DNA of 52,817 nucleotides from Leadbetterella sp. (GCA_019638185.1 JAHBUH010000029.1:1-52817); one strand, 5' to 3'; positions 1-8,073 are shown, counted from the stretch's first letter. Numbers and translations are program-made. The notes: generated by a model not told the origin, from the letters alone.

Positions 1-332
1 GCCTGGTTCATTTTGGGATTCTGCAGGGCCTCAATGCTGGGCATTCCGCCCGTAAGCCACAAAAAATTAGTACGGAGCTGCAGGTAAAACCCTACCGCCA
101 ATACTCCGGCAATGAACATATACTTGTAAATGGTACGGATAACGGAGTAATATTTTCCGCTTTCATCCAGGTGGCCAAAAAGAATCCTGCTCAGCGCATT
201 TTTCTTATCGTAATAAAATGCGATACCCGCATTTACCCTTTCCTCCCCGAATAACCTGACCAGCAAAATCCGTATCTCACTACTTACCTTTGCTCCGGTA
301 TTCCGCAAAAAATCCCTGAATCGTTGAACCAC
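1..332 (-). CDS. Penicillin-binding protein 1A-type transglycosylase/transpeptidase, N-terminal part only
   Basis: Bifunctional class A PBPs polymerise and cross-link peptidoglycan in the periplasm. Only about 110 residues are inside the window. They comprise a basic cytoplasmic tail of about 65 residues, one membrane anchor (from about YMFIAGVLAVGFYL) and the stretch FLWLTG-PSIEALQNPK, which in Bacteroidota PBP1A proteins directly precedes the GT51 transglycosylase domain. The catalytic domains lie beyond position 1. The GTG at 332-330 is the only plausible start near the 5' end, because an in-frame stop lies two codons upstream. The assignment rests on the anchor-plus-NPK context and on the promoter just upstream, not on any catalytic motif. 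Confidence 0.8.
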   Translation of the reverse strand, partial: MVQRFRDFLRNTGAKVSSEIRILLVRLFGEERVNAGIAFYYDKKNALSRILFGHLDESGKYYSVIRTIYKYMFIAGVLAVGFYLQLRTNFLWLTGGMPSIEALQNPKMNQ

Positions 333-369
333 GAGTTATCTGCTTTCTGATCTGTAATTGAACCTGCTC

Positions 370-398
370 CAAAATTATAGCAATTAATTTAATTTCAA
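370..398 (-). promoter_or_regulatory. Bacteroidota-type promoter for the PBP1A gene
   Basis: Read on the minus strand, TAATTTTG (377-370) matches the -7 consensus TAnnTTTG. A TTG (398-396) lies 18 bp upstream, inside the accepted spacing for the -33 box. The predicted leader to the GTG start is about 30-37 nt. Confidence 0.6.
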
Positions 399-524
399 AT
401 CAAATTAACTTTTAAATAATGAAGGGGCATACTTCACCGGGGATAAACCCGGCTCTGATTAATGTCACCCGGGCCACTCCCCCGAACTTTTGGTCAATTC
501 CCTTTCATTCCTGCTCAAAAAGAG

Positions 525-532
525 TATTTTTG
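525..532 (+). promoter_or_regulatory. -7 promoter box upstream of the ABC exporter genes
   Basis: TATTTTTG matches TAnnTTTG and ends 17 bp before the ATG at 550. No TTG is present at the usual -33 distance, so only the -7 element is supported. Confidence 0.5.
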
Positions 533-549
533 CCTAAAAAAACACAGGT

Positions 550-1458
550 ATGTCCGATAATATTCTGGAGGTTAAGAATGTAGTAAAAAATTATGCTGAC
601 CACCGCGCACTTGATCATGTAAGCCTTACCGTGCCTAAAGGGGTTATTTATGGCCTCCTCGGGCCTAACGGCGCCGGGAAGACCTCCCTCATCCGGATTG
701 TTAACCAGATCACCGGCCCTGACGAGGGAACCATTCTCTTTGACGGACGCCCGCTTTCGGAAAACAATATTTACGATATAGGTTACCTTCCCGAAGAACG
801 CGGGCTCTATAAAAAGATGAAAGTAGGGGAACAGCTCCTTTACCTGGCCCGCCTCAAAGGGCTGAATAAGGAAGACGCCCTGGAAAAGCTGAAGGAATGG
901 TTTATTAAATTTGATATCAAAACCTGGTGGGATAAAAACGTGGAAGACCTCAGCAAAGGGATGCAACAGAAGGTCCAGTTTGTGGCTACCATACTCCACC
1001 AGCCTAAACTTATTATCCTGGATGAACCTTTCTCCGGATTTGACCCCATTAACGCTAACCTCATTAAAGACGAGATCCTGGAACTCAAAGAAAAGGGTTC
1101 CACTATTATTTTCTCTACGCACCGCATGGAATCGGTGGAAGAACTGTGCGACTACATCTGCCTGATTAACCAGTCCCGGAAAGTGCTGGAAGGCCGGAAA
1201 TCAGAGATCAAACAGCAGTTCAAGCCCAATACTTTCTCACTGGACTTCACTGGCGGCCTGAACGGCGATAACACCACTTTCATCGTTCAGAAAAGCCGCA
1301 CCGATACCGAAGGACTGATTTCGGCCACCCTGGAAGCCCGGCCGGTATTTTCTTCTAATGATATCCTGAAAGAACTGGTAGACCGTGTACACGTCATCTC
1401 TTTCCGGGAAGATATGGCCTCCATGAACGATGTCTTTCTTAAATCTGTAAAATTCTGA
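550..1458 (+). CDS. ABC transporter ATP-binding protein (NatA-like, ABC-2 type)
   Basis: This is the ATP-hydrolysing subunit of an ABC-2 type exporter. In its 302 residues the Walker A motif GPNGAGKTS is at 38-46, the signature LSKGM at 134-138, Walker B LIILD followed by catalytic E159 at 154-159, and the switch histidine H191 in STHR. After about residue 215 comes a C-terminal extension of the kind seen in NatA and related sodium/drug exporters. The permease gene starts 7 bp after the stop, so the two are one transcription unit and almost certainly one transporter. The substrate cannot be read from the sequence. NatAB-type sodium export or antibiotic efflux are family possibilities only. 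Confidence 0.93.
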   Translation: MSDNILEVKNVVKNYADHRALDHVSLTVPKGVIYGLLGPNGAGKTSLIRIVNQITGPDEGTILFDGRPLSENNIYDIGYLPEERGLYKKMKVGEQLLYLARLKGLNKEDALEKLKEWFIKFDIKTWWDKNVEDLSKGMQQKVQFVATILHQPKLIILDEPFSGFDPINANLIKDEILELKEKGSTIIFSTHRMESVEELCDYICLINQSRKVLEGRKSEIKQQFKPNTFSLDFTGGLNGDNTTFIVQKSRTDTEGLISATLEARPVFSSNDILKELVDRVHVISFREDMASMNDVFLKSVKF

Positions 1459-1465
1459 TCTATCC

Positions 1466-2797
1466 ATGAAAAATATTCTGCTCATTATACAAAGAGAGTA
1501 CCTGACACGGGTCAGGAAGAAGTCGTTTATCGTCATGACCATCCTGGGGCCGGTGCTGATGGGCCTGATGTATGCCGGGATCATCTGGGCGGCCATCTCC
1601 TCCATTAACCAGAAAAAAATAGAAGTACTGGACCAAAGCGGCCTCTTCCGCGATAAATTCAAAAACTCCTCTTCCTACGTCTATGAATATATGAAGGGTG
1701 ACCTGGACGGCCTGAAGAATGACCTGAAGAAATCCGGCGCTGACGCCCTGGTCTATATTCCCGCCAATGTCTTTGAGCAGCCTAAATCGGTGAAGATCTA
1801 CAGTGAAAAAGGGGTTTCGCTGGAAGTACAGAGCCGGATTGAGGAGGAAATCGAAAATGAGATTGAAAACATTAAGCTCACCGAGGCCGGCATTACCCGC
1901 AGCACACTGGAAAACGCAAAAGTCAAAGTCTCTGCCGAAACCATCAGCCTGAAAGCCGGTGAGGAGAAGAAAAGCAGTGCTACGGCAGCCTCCATCATTG
2001 GCGGCATCGCGGCCTTCCTGATCTACATGGCCGTATTTATTTACGGTGCACAGGTGATGCGGAGCATCACCGAAGAAAAAACCAGCCGGATCGTAGAGGT
2101 GCTGATCTCTTCCGTGAAGCCCTTCCAGCTCATGATCGGGAAGATAGTGGGCGTGGCCCTCGTAGGCCTGACCCAGTTTGGCCTGTGGATCATCCTGACC
2201 ACTGCTATTTTTGCGGCAGGGGGCCGGATCATGGCCGATAAGATGCAGAAGGCCCCGGCGGCCATGACTGAAATGCAGATGAATAATATGCCGCCGGAAG
2301 CCCGTGAAGCCATGAAAGACCAGTCGGCCGTAGCAGACGCCATGCCCGATATCCTGGGTGCTGTTTCCACCCTTCCCGTAGGTACCATCGTATTTTGCTT
2401 TATCCTGTATTTTATAGGCGGTTACCTGCTTTACAGCTCCCTCTTCGGGGCGGTGGGCTCAGCCGTAGACAGTGAAACCGATACCCAGCAGTTCATGCTA
2501 CCCATTACCATTCCCATCATTGCCTCGTTTGCCATTGCCCAGATCGTGATCCGTGATCCTTACAGCCCGCTGGCCGTATGGGCATCCATGATCCCGTTTA
2601 CTTCCCCCATTATCATGATGGTGCGGATTCCTTTCGGTGTACCGGCATGGCAGATCGCGCTTTCAGTGACCCTGCTGATCGCCGGCTTTATCTTTACCAC
2701 CTGGCTCGCTTCCCGCATTTACCGTGTGGGTATCCTGATGTACGGCAAGAAAATCACCTGGAAAGAATTGGGCAAATGGCTATTTTATAAGGTATGA
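1466..2797 (+). CDS. ABC-2 type transporter permease (NatB-like)
   Basis: This is the membrane subunit partnering the preceding ATPase. Its 443 residues start with the family's cytoplasmic lead-in (about NILLIIQREYLTRVRKKSF) and a first membrane helix at about 22-47. An extracytoplasmic domain of about 130 residues, rich in charged residues, follows. Five more hydrophobic segments lie between about 175 and 430. An insertion rich in Met and Ala at about 255-295 (repeated short Met-containing patches) sits between the second and third helices. The sequence TEEKTSRIVEVLISS before the third segment is typical of NatB/ABC-2 permeases. The gene is co-transcribed with the ATPase. Confidence 0.9.
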   Translation: MKNILLIIQREYLTRVRKKSFIVMTILGPVLMGLMYAGIIWAAISSINQKKIEVLDQSGLFRDKFKNSSSYVYEYMKGDLDGLKNDLKKSGADALVYIPANVFEQPKSVKIYSEKGVSLEVQSRIEEEIENEIENIKLTEAGITRSTLENAKVKVSAETISLKAGEEKKSSATAASIIGGIAAFLIYMAVFIYGAQVMRSITEEKTSRIVEVLISSVKPFQLMIGKIVGVALVGLTQFGLWIILTTAIFAAGGRIMADKMQKAPAAMTEMQMNNMPPEAREAMKDQSAVADAMPDILGAVSTLPVGTIVFCFILYFIGGYLLYSSLFGAVGSAVDSETDTQQFMLPITIPIIASFAIAQIVIRDPYSPLAVWASMIPFTSPIIMMVRIPFGVPAWQIALSVTLLIAGFIFTTWLASRIYRVGILMYGKKITWKELGKWLFYKV

Positions 2798-2829
2798 GTC
2801 TATTTTAATTTATCAAAACAACCCTGACT

Positions 2830-4278
2830 ATGCGAGAAAAAACATTCCTTGGCCACCCGATAGGGCTGTTCGTACTTTTCTTTACCGAAATGGGCGAACG
2901 GTTCAGCTTCTATGGCATGAAGGCCATCCTCTTCCTGTACCTCATCAAAGGGGCGGAAGACGGCGCCCTGGGCCTGCCGGAAGACCTGGCCGGAGCTATC
3001 TTTGGCCTGTATGCGGCGGCAGTATACATTCTTACCCTGCCGGGCGGCTGGATAGCCGATAACCTCATAGGCCAGAAAAAAGCCATCTGGTGGGGTGGCA
3101 TCGTGATCATGATAGGTCATATCCTGCTGGCCATTCCCGGATCTAACGCTTATTTCTTTGCCGGCCTGGTGAGTGTGGCACTGGGTACCGGCCTCCTGAA
3201 GGCGAACATCAGCTCCATAGTGGGCGATCTCTACCCCGAGGGCGGCGCAAAACGGGATTCTGCCTTCTCCATCTTTTACATGGGGATAAACAGCGGTGCC
3301 TTCCTGGGCATGCTGATTGTAGGTTACCTGGGCGAAAAGATCGGCTGGCATTACGGTTTTGGTGCGGCGGCCTTCGCCATGTTTTTCGGGCTGGTGGTGT
3401 TCCGGTCTTTCCAGAAAGAACTGAAACACGTGGGGCATGAGCCGGAGGTAAAAGGAAAACCTACTTTCCTCTATGTGCTGCTGGCTGTTTTCCTGCTCAT
3501 ATTTGTGCTCCTGTATTTTCAGATGGTCACGCTGGTAGCCTTCACAAACGCCATGAAATATGCCGTGCCTATCCTTACGGTGCTGTATTTCATTTACATC
3601 GGTTTCTTTGACTCCTCCCTGACCGTCCCCGAACGTAAGAGGGTGGCTGTGCTCTTTATATTCTTTGTAGGAGCCGCGGTATTCTGGTCCGGTTTTGAGC
3701 AATCCAGTACCACGCTCACCATCTTTGCCGAGCGCTACACCGATCGCCACATTTTCGGCTGGCAGATGCCCGCCTCCTGGCTGCAATCGGCTAACTCCAT
3801 GTTTATCCTGATTTTCTCGGCTGTATTTGCCGCCCTGTGGATGTACCTGAACCGGAAGAACATGAACCCTTCCACGCCCCTGAAATTCGGGCTGGGGCTC
3901 TTTAACCTGGCGCTGGCCTTCTTTGTGCTCTACTCGGCTTCGAAACTGGTATTGAATGGTAACAAGGCCCACGTGGGCTGGCTGCTGCTGACCTACCTGC
4001 TTTTTACACTGGGTGAGCTCTGTGTCAGCCCGGTAGGACTAAGCACCTACACCAAGCTGGCCCCCCGGAAATACTACAGCCAGATGATGGGACTGTGGTT
4101 TGTGGCCGCTTCACTGGGGAACCTGATCGCCGGGCTGTTTGCCGGTAACTTCACCCCGGACGCCGTAAATGACATGCCCGGCCTCTTTATGCAGGTCTGC
4201 CTGATCAGCCTGGGCGTAGGCCTCATCCTGGCGGTATTCTCTAACCCTATTAAAAAGTGGATGGGCGGAATAGATTAG
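2830..4278 (+). CDS. Proton-dependent oligopeptide transporter (POT/PTR family)
   Basis: This inner-membrane symporter is expected to import di- and tripeptides with protons. It has 482 residues and about 12-14 hydrophobic segments. The family ExxER motif is present as E20-M-G-E23-R24 followed by FSFYG, and the second signature reads F149-Y-M-G-I-N154 with SGAFLG. K124 lies in the helix 4 stretch LLKANISS. All the ion- and peptide-coupling residues I can place are therefore present. It starts 32 bp after the ABC permease on the same strand and may share its transcript, although the functions are not obviously linked. Confidence 0.94.
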   Translation: MREKTFLGHPIGLFVLFFTEMGERFSFYGMKAILFLYLIKGAEDGALGLPEDLAGAIFGLYAAAVYILTLPGGWIADNLIGQKKAIWWGGIVIMIGHILLAIPGSNAYFFAGLVSVALGTGLLKANISSIVGDLYPEGGAKRDSAFSIFYMGINSGAFLGMLIVGYLGEKIGWHYGFGAAAFAMFFGLVVFRSFQKELKHVGHEPEVKGKPTFLYVLLAVFLLIFVLLYFQMVTLVAFTNAMKYAVPILTVLYFIYIGFFDSSLTVPERKRVAVLFIFFVGAAVFWSGFEQSSTTLTIFAERYTDRHIFGWQMPASWLQSANSMFILIFSAVFAALWMYLNRKNMNPSTPLKFGLGLFNLALAFFVLYSASKLVLNGNKAHVGWLLLTYLLFTLGELCVSPVGLSTYTKLAPRKYYSQMMGLWFVAASLGNLIAGLFAGNFTPDAVNDMPGLFMQVCLISLGVGLILAVFSNPIKKWMGGID

Positions 4279-4284
4279 GAATTA

Positions 4285-4354
4285 TTAATGGTTAATTGTT
4301 AATGGTAAATGATCCCCAAGGACTGGTCACCTTTCATTAACAATTAACCATTAA
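4285..4354. repeat. 20-bp perfect inverted repeat between convergent genes
   Basis: The arm at 4285-4304 is the exact reverse complement of 4335-4354, with a 30-bp loop. The core AATGGTTAATTGTTAAT (4287-4303) recurs at 38725-38741. The element fills the gap between the stop of the POT gene and the stop of the convergent SUI1 gene, so it could act as a two-way transcription stop. The stem is AT-rich and there is no clean T-run, so it looks more like a dispersed intergenic repeat than a classical terminator. Confidence 0.85.
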
Positions 4355-4358
4355 AACC

Positions 4359-4691
4359 TCATCCTCCCGCCTTCTTCGCCCTATACCCCTCCTTCAGCAG
4401 GAAAGCCAGCAGTTTCTCGCGGTGGTCGCCCTGGATCAGGATTTCGCTGTCTTTGGCGCTGCCGCCACTGCCACACGCGTTCTGAAGCTTCTTTTTCAAG
4501 GTCTGGAGGTCTTCCTCCTTGCCGGTAAAACCCGCCACCCGGCTGACCACCTTTCCGCCACCTTTCCGGTCCAGCCAGATCTTCAGGTCCTGCCGGCTGT
4601 TTTCCGGCGTTTCGGTCTCTTCCTCAAACAGCTTAAACTCATAATCGGGATTGGTGGAATACACCACTCCGCCACCTTTATTCTTTTTCAT
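4359..4691 (-). CDS. SUI1/eIF1-family translation factor (YciH-like)
   Basis: This small protein (110 residues) carries the SUI1 domain shared by eukaryotic eIF1 and bacterial YciH, which binds the small ribosomal subunit and influences start-site fidelity. The conserved region VSRVAGF (about 50-56), the LKKKLQNACGSGGSAKD segment (about 65-81) and the IQGDHREKL helix (about 87-95) are all present. The N-terminus is a short variable tail (MKKNKGGGVVYST), normal for this family. It overlaps the upstream lipid-kinase gene by 4 bp (ATGA), indicating translational coupling. Confidence 0.93.
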   Translation of the reverse strand: MKKNKGGGVVYSTNPDYEFKLFEEETETPENSRQDLKIWLDRKGGGKVVSRVAGFTGKEEDLQTLKKKLQNACGSGGSAKDSEILIQGDHREKLLAFLLKEGYRAKKAGG

Positions 4692-5548
4692 ACCGTAATT
4701 ACATTCAATGCTTTCTCTACAATTTTTACTTCCACCGAGGAGGTATCCAGCGTTACCGATTCCCCGTCAATGTGCACCCGCCTGTCTGAAATATCCATAA
4801 AACTGCCGCTTTTAAACCGGGAAGTACGGAAATAGTGGAAGTTCCCCAGGGTCTTCCGGACCAGTCGCCACCCCAGCTCCGCAAAACGGTACCGGGGGTG
4901 CGGCAGGATCATGGCGCAGTCCAGCCAGCCGTCATCCGGGCGGGCATCCGGCGCAATGTAGGCATTATTTCCAAACTGGCCGGCATTGGCAAAGGTAATG
5001 GAGAAATAGGAAGACCGTTTCCCGTCCACCACCACACTCACCGGCTTATACGAAAAATAATTTCCGAAGATGATCTTCACATAATTCCAAAGGCCGCGGG
5101 AATGCTTCTTTGTGGCAAAATCAAAGGCACACAGGGCATCAAACCCAATCCCCGCCGTACAAAAAAACGGCCTGTCATTCAGGAGCCCCACGTCAATGGT
5201 TCGTACTTTCTTTTGCCGGATCACCTCCATGGCCTTTTCAGAGTCCAGCGGCAAGCCGAGGTCCCGGGCCAGGCCATTTCCCGAACCCGAAGGAATGATC
5301 CCCATGCGGGCGGATGTATTCATCAGCACGGCGGCCACCTCGTTTACGGTGCCATCTCCCCCGGCCACCACAAAATCACGTACACCCAGGCCCATTAAGT
5401 ATTTTATGTAGTCATTCCGGCCCTCCAGTTCATCCAGGATGATCACGTGGTGGTCCTGCCAGCTGCTCCGGATATGCTTTTTACTGAGCCTTTTTCCGCC
5501 CCCTCCTGCCACAGGATTTAATATGAATACGATCGTTGGCTTCTTCAA
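4688..5548 (-). CDS. Diacylglycerol kinase catalytic-domain protein (YegS-like lipid kinase)
   Basis: This protein (286 residues) belongs to the YegS/BmrU/DgkB family, which phosphorylates diacylglycerol or related lipids; sphingosine and ceramide kinases share the fold. The nucleotide-binding motif GGDGTVNE is at 63-70 and the second signature GSGNGLARDL at 88-97. The N-terminal FILNPVAGGGG is the usual first strand and loop, and the C-terminal half is the beta-sandwich domain. The ATG at 5548 lies inside the promoter of the divergent gene. The substrate is not determined. An alpha-oxoamine synthase that could make long-chain bases lies only 1.3 kb away, so a sphingoid substrate is conceivable. 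Confidence 0.92.
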   Translation of the reverse strand: MKKPTIVFILNPVAGGGGKRLSKKHIRSSWQDHHVIILDELEGRNDYIKYLMGLGVRDFVVAGGDGTVNEVAAVLMNTSARMGIIPSGSGNGLARDLGLPLDSEKAMEVIRQKKVRTIDVGLLNDRPFFCTAGIGFDALCAFDFATKKHSRGLWNYVKIIFGNYFSYKPVSVVVDGKRSSYFSITFANAGQFGNNAYIAPDARPDDGWLDCAMILPHPRYRFAELGWRLVRKTLGNFHYFRTSRFKSGSFMDISDRRVHIDGESVTLDTSSVEVKIVEKALNVITV

Positions 5549-5566
5549 TTTTAATCGATATATTTG
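5536..5566 (+). promoter_or_regulatory. Bacteroidota-type promoter for the SnoaL/MaoC genes
   Basis: TTG at 5536-5538, a 20-bp spacer, then TATATTTG at 5559-5566 match both boxes of the phylum consensus. An in-frame TTG codon falls inside the -7 box at 5564, which is why the ATG at 5591 is taken as the real start of the next gene. The promoter overlaps the first codons of the divergent lipid-kinase gene. Confidence 0.7.
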
Positions 5567-5590
5567 AAATTCATTTTTCCGGATACAAAA

Positions 5591-6013
5591 ATGAGGAAAC
5601 TATTTCTAATAATTATTGCCCTTGTTCTAACTTTTCCCGTAATCGCCCAGGACAAGTCCGCAATAACCGATATCCTGAAACGCCAGGAAAGCCATTGGAA
5701 CAATGGAAACATCGAGGCTTTTATGGAAGACTACTGGAAGTCGCCCGAGCTGAAATTCATCGGGAAAAATGGTGTCACCAAAGGCTGGGACGCCACTAAA
5801 GAGCGTTACCTCCGCACCTACCCTGACCGGGCCACCATGGGCACCCTTTCATTTGACATACAGGAGGTGGACTTCCATTCTGCTGATGCGGCCTGGGTAC
5901 TGGGAAAATGGAACCTGAAAAGGCCGGAAAAGGGCGATATTGGCGGGTATTTTACCCTTGTTTTAAAAAAAATTGATAACCGGTGGGTCATTGTAAGCGA
6001 CCACACCAGCTAA
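5591..6013 (+). CDS. Secreted SnoaL-like/DUF4440 protein
   Basis: The 140-residue product begins with a signal peptide (MRKLFLIIIALVLTFPVIAQ), so the ATG at 5591 is preferred over in-frame codons inside the promoter. The mature part has the cystatin-like alpha+beta layout of the SnoaL/NTF2 superfamily: an N-terminal helix (DILKRQESHWNNGNIEAF), a central W/F-rich region, and the closing strand RWVIVSDHTS typical of DUF4440 proteins. These domains bind small molecules or act as ketosteroid isomerase-like enzymes, but no catalytic residue can be assigned here. The MaoC gene follows after 14 bp, so the two are probably one transcript. Confidence 0.85.
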   Translation: MRKLFLIIIALVLTFPVIAQDKSAITDILKRQESHWNNGNIEAFMEDYWKSPELKFIGKNGVTKGWDATKERYLRTYPDRATMGTLSFDIQEVDFHSADAAWVLGKWNLKRPEKGDIGGYFTLVLKKIDNRWVIVSDHTS

Positions 6014-6027
6014 TTCTATAAAATTCG

Positions 6028-6444
6028 ATGAGCGAAAAAATTGCGGTAGGTACCCGGTATGAACACGAGTTCAGATTTTCACAAGATGACGTGGTGGCAT
6101 TTGCTAACCTCACGGGGGATCATAACCCCATCCACCTGGATGCTGAATATGCAGCTACCACAAAATTCAAGACCCCCATCATCCACGGGCATTTAAGCAG
6201 CAGTGTTTTTACCCGTTTTTTAGGCATGGGTGAACCGGGCGGGCCGGGATCCATCTACATGAAGCAGGAAACCGAATACCTGAGGCCTATGTACGTGGAT
6301 ACGGATTACGTGGTGGTTTTTGAGGTGGCGGAAGTAGATCCGGTAAGGCATATTGCCAAAATTTCTACCCAGATCAAAAACAAAGAGACCGGTAAGGTGA
6401 CCATCCGCGGCATAGGCACACTGATGAACGAAACCCATTACTAA
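6028..6444 (+). CDS. MaoC-like (R)-specific enoyl-CoA hydratase
   Basis: This hot-dog-fold protein (138 residues) hydrates or dehydrates (R)-3-hydroxyacyl-CoA, as PhaJ does. The hydratase motif is intact: FANLTGDHNPIHLD with the catalytic pair D31 and H36, followed by the GHLSSSVFTRFLG helix that lines the acyl tunnel (54-66). It is likely cytoplasmic, although the preceding co-transcribed gene encodes a secreted protein, so the pairing need not mean a shared pathway. A strong hairpin terminator begins at the stop codon. Confidence 0.92.
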   Translation: MSEKIAVGTRYEHEFRFSQDDVVAFANLTGDHNPIHLDAEYAATTKFKTPIIHGHLSSSVFTRFLGMGEPGGPGSIYMKQETEYLRPMYVDTDYVVVFEVAEVDPVRHIAKISTQIKNKETGKVTIRGIGTLMNETHY

Positions 6445-6483
6445 AAAAAGAGGCCGGATACCTTAACAGGTTCCGGCCTCTTT
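6443..6483. terminator. Bidirectional intrinsic terminator
   Basis: A 10-bp stem (AGAGGCCGGA at 6449-6458 pairing with TCCGGCCTCT at 6472-6481) is flanked by an A-run on the left and T residues on the right. It serves the convergent MaoC and histone H1-like genes. Confidence 0.85.
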
Positions 6484-6497
6484 GCCTGATCATCTTC

Positions 6498-6674
6498 TTA
6501 CTTCTTGTTCTTAATGTCCTGCACTTCGATTCTCGCAGCTTTCGCAAAAGCTGCAATATCCTGCAGGCCTTTTCTGATGCGGGTACCGGCAGCGCCGTTA
6601 CCTTTATCATAAAATTTTTCAAAATCGTCTTTAAGATCAGTCACCAGACTTAAAAGTTCTGAATACTTATTCAT
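6498..6674 (-). CDS. Histone H1-like protein (bacterial Hc1 family)
   Basis: This small protein (58 residues from the ATG at 6674) matches the short histone H1-like proteins of Bacteroidota: MNKYSELLSLV, DDFEKFYDKGN, AAGTRIRKGLQD and the lysine-rich end. These resemble the chlamydial Hc1 N-terminal region and are thought to bind DNA. A longer in-frame version would start with TTG at 6701, but the family normally begins at the MxKY sequence, so the ATG is preferred. An imperfect palindrome lies about 50 bp upstream. Confidence 0.82.
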   Translation of the reverse strand: MNKYSELLSLVTDLKDDFEKFYDKGNGAAGTRIRKGLQDIAAFAKAARIEVQDIKNKK

Positions 6675-6722
6675 CGTTTCGCGGAGTTTGGAATTTAACA
6701 ATTATTTGATTCACAGCGCTAA

Positions 6723-6751
6723 ATTACTAATATTCTGATAATATCAGTAAT
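6723..6751. repeat. Imperfect 29-bp palindrome upstream of the histone H1-like gene
   Basis: The left arm ATTACTAATATT (6723-6734) and the right end AATATCAGTAAT (6740-6751) pair with one mismatch. It lies in the AT-rich gap between the H1-like start (6674) and the end of the alpha-oxoamine synthase gene (6817). It could be an operator or a weak terminator for the synthase transcript; there is no strong T-run. Confidence 0.5.
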
Positions 6752-6816
6752 TCAAAATATGATTTTTTATATTTAATCTATGATTTTACAGTAATTCAGG
6801 CGCATTTTTCCTCAAT

Positions 6817-8064
6817 CTAAGCATTTTTGTACTGACCCGTCACCAGTTTCTCCTTAACGATCTCGAAGTGTTTCATGGTATATTCCACGTCTTCCAGTGT
6901 GTGAACGGCCGTAGGGATCACCCGCAGCAGGATCACGCCCCGGGGTACCACCGGGTACACTATAATGGAACAGAAGATCCCCATGTTCTCCCGCAGATCG
7001 CGGATCAGGTTCGTTACCACAGGCAGGTCATAGTCCCCCTGCAGGAACACCGGCGTTACCGGTGAAGTGGTCACACCGATATCAAAACCCCGCTCCCGGA
7101 AGCCGTTCTGAAGGGCGTTAACGATCTCCCAAAGCTTATCTTTATATTCCGGGTGCTTTTTGATCAGCTCCAGCCGCGTCATACCCGCCTTCACAAAAGG
7201 CATAGGCAGTGCCTTGGCGTAGGTCTGTGAGCGCATGTTGTACTTCAGGTACATGATCACCTCTTTCTGAGCTGCTACAAACGCCCCGATCGCCGCCATA
7301 GACTTCGCAAAAGTACAGAAATGGATATCCACCTCATCCTGAACCCCGAAGTGTTCCGGCACACCGGCACCCGTTTTTCCCATGGTACCGAAGCCGTGGG
7401 CGTCATCTACCAGCAGGCGGAATTTATATTTCTTTTTCAGCTCCACGATCCGGTCCAGGGCACCTACGGCACCTGACATCCCGAATACCCCTTCCGTGAT
7501 TACCAGCATTCCGCCGTTATTCTCTTCGGCTACCTTAGCGGCACGGATCAGGTTCTTCTCCAGGCTTTCCATGTCGTTATGCTTGAAGGTATAGGTCTTG
7601 CCGCCTTTGGCCCGGTGCAGGCGGATACCGTCTATCAGGCAGGCGTGCGACTCCGCATCGTAAATGATCACATCATGAATATCCACCAGCGCTTCTATGG
7701 CCGACATAAAACCCTGATAACCGTAATTCAGCAGGAAAGCATCTTCTTTTCCCACAAACTGCGCCAGCTGCTGCTCAAACTCTTCGTGCAGATCGGTATT
7801 CCCGGTCATCATCCGCGCGCCCATAGGATAGGCCAGGCCATATTCTGCCGCCGCCTGCGCGTCTGCCTCCCGTACCTCAGGGTGGTTAGCCAGCCCCAGG
7901 TAGTTATTCAGCGACCAGTTCAGCATTTTCTTGCCGTTAAAATACATATAAGGTCCCAGCTCACCCGAAAGTTTAGGGAAGGAATAATAATGATGGGAAT
8001 AATGGGCATGAGAACCGATAGGTCCCATGTTTTTCACTACTTTTTCAAAGATATCTGATGCCAT
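6817..8064 (-). CDS. Alpha-oxoamine synthase family PLP enzyme (serine palmitoyltransferase/KBL-like)
   Basis: This fold-type I PLP enzyme (415 residues) belongs to the family that condenses an amino acid with an acyl-CoA, with loss of CO2: serine palmitoyltransferase, 2-amino-3-ketobutyrate ligase, and 8-amino-7-oxononanoate and 5-aminolevulinate synthases. Visible landmarks are the stacking histidine H140 in ESHACL, the cofactor-binding D220-D-A-H223 motif and the Schiff-base lysine K254 in TFAKSM. The N-terminal SLNNYLGLANHPEVR block is typical of the family. In Bacteroidota the commonest role is the first step of sphingolipid synthesis, but the motifs do not distinguish the substrate. It lies 9 bp after rpe on the same strand and is likely co-transcribed. 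Confidence 0.88.
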   Translation of the reverse strand: MASDIFEKVVKNMGPIGSHAHYSHHYYSFPKLSGELGPYMYFNGKKMLNWSLNNYLGLANHPEVREADAQAAAEYGLAYPMGARMMTGNTDLHEEFEQQLAQFVGKEDAFLLNYGYQGFMSAIEALVDIHDVIIYDAESHACLIDGIRLHRAKGGKTYTFKHNDMESLEKNLIRAAKVAEENNGGMLVITEGVFGMSGAVGALDRIVELKKKYKFRLLVDDAHGFGTMGKTGAGVPEHFGVQDEVDIHFCTFAKSMAAIGAFVAAQKEVIMYLKYNMRSQTYAKALPMPFVKAGMTRLELIKKHPEYKDKLWEIVNALQNGFRERGFDIGVTTSPVTPVFLQGDYDLPVVTNLIRDLRENMGIFCSIIVYPVVPRGVILLRVIPTAVHTLEDVEYTMKHFEIVKEKLVTGQYKNA

Positions 8065-8073
8065 ATTGGAAAA

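Noticed and set aside
2800-3972. Long open frame on the minus strand opposite the POT transporter
   Set aside because: It mirrors a well-supported coding sequence, its translation has no domain texture (His/Gln-rich, irregular), and no promoter or family fits. Similar mirrors opposite prfC (23510-24817), GH16 (43381-44538), GH20 (45125-46258) and secA (47712-48728) were rejected for the same reason.
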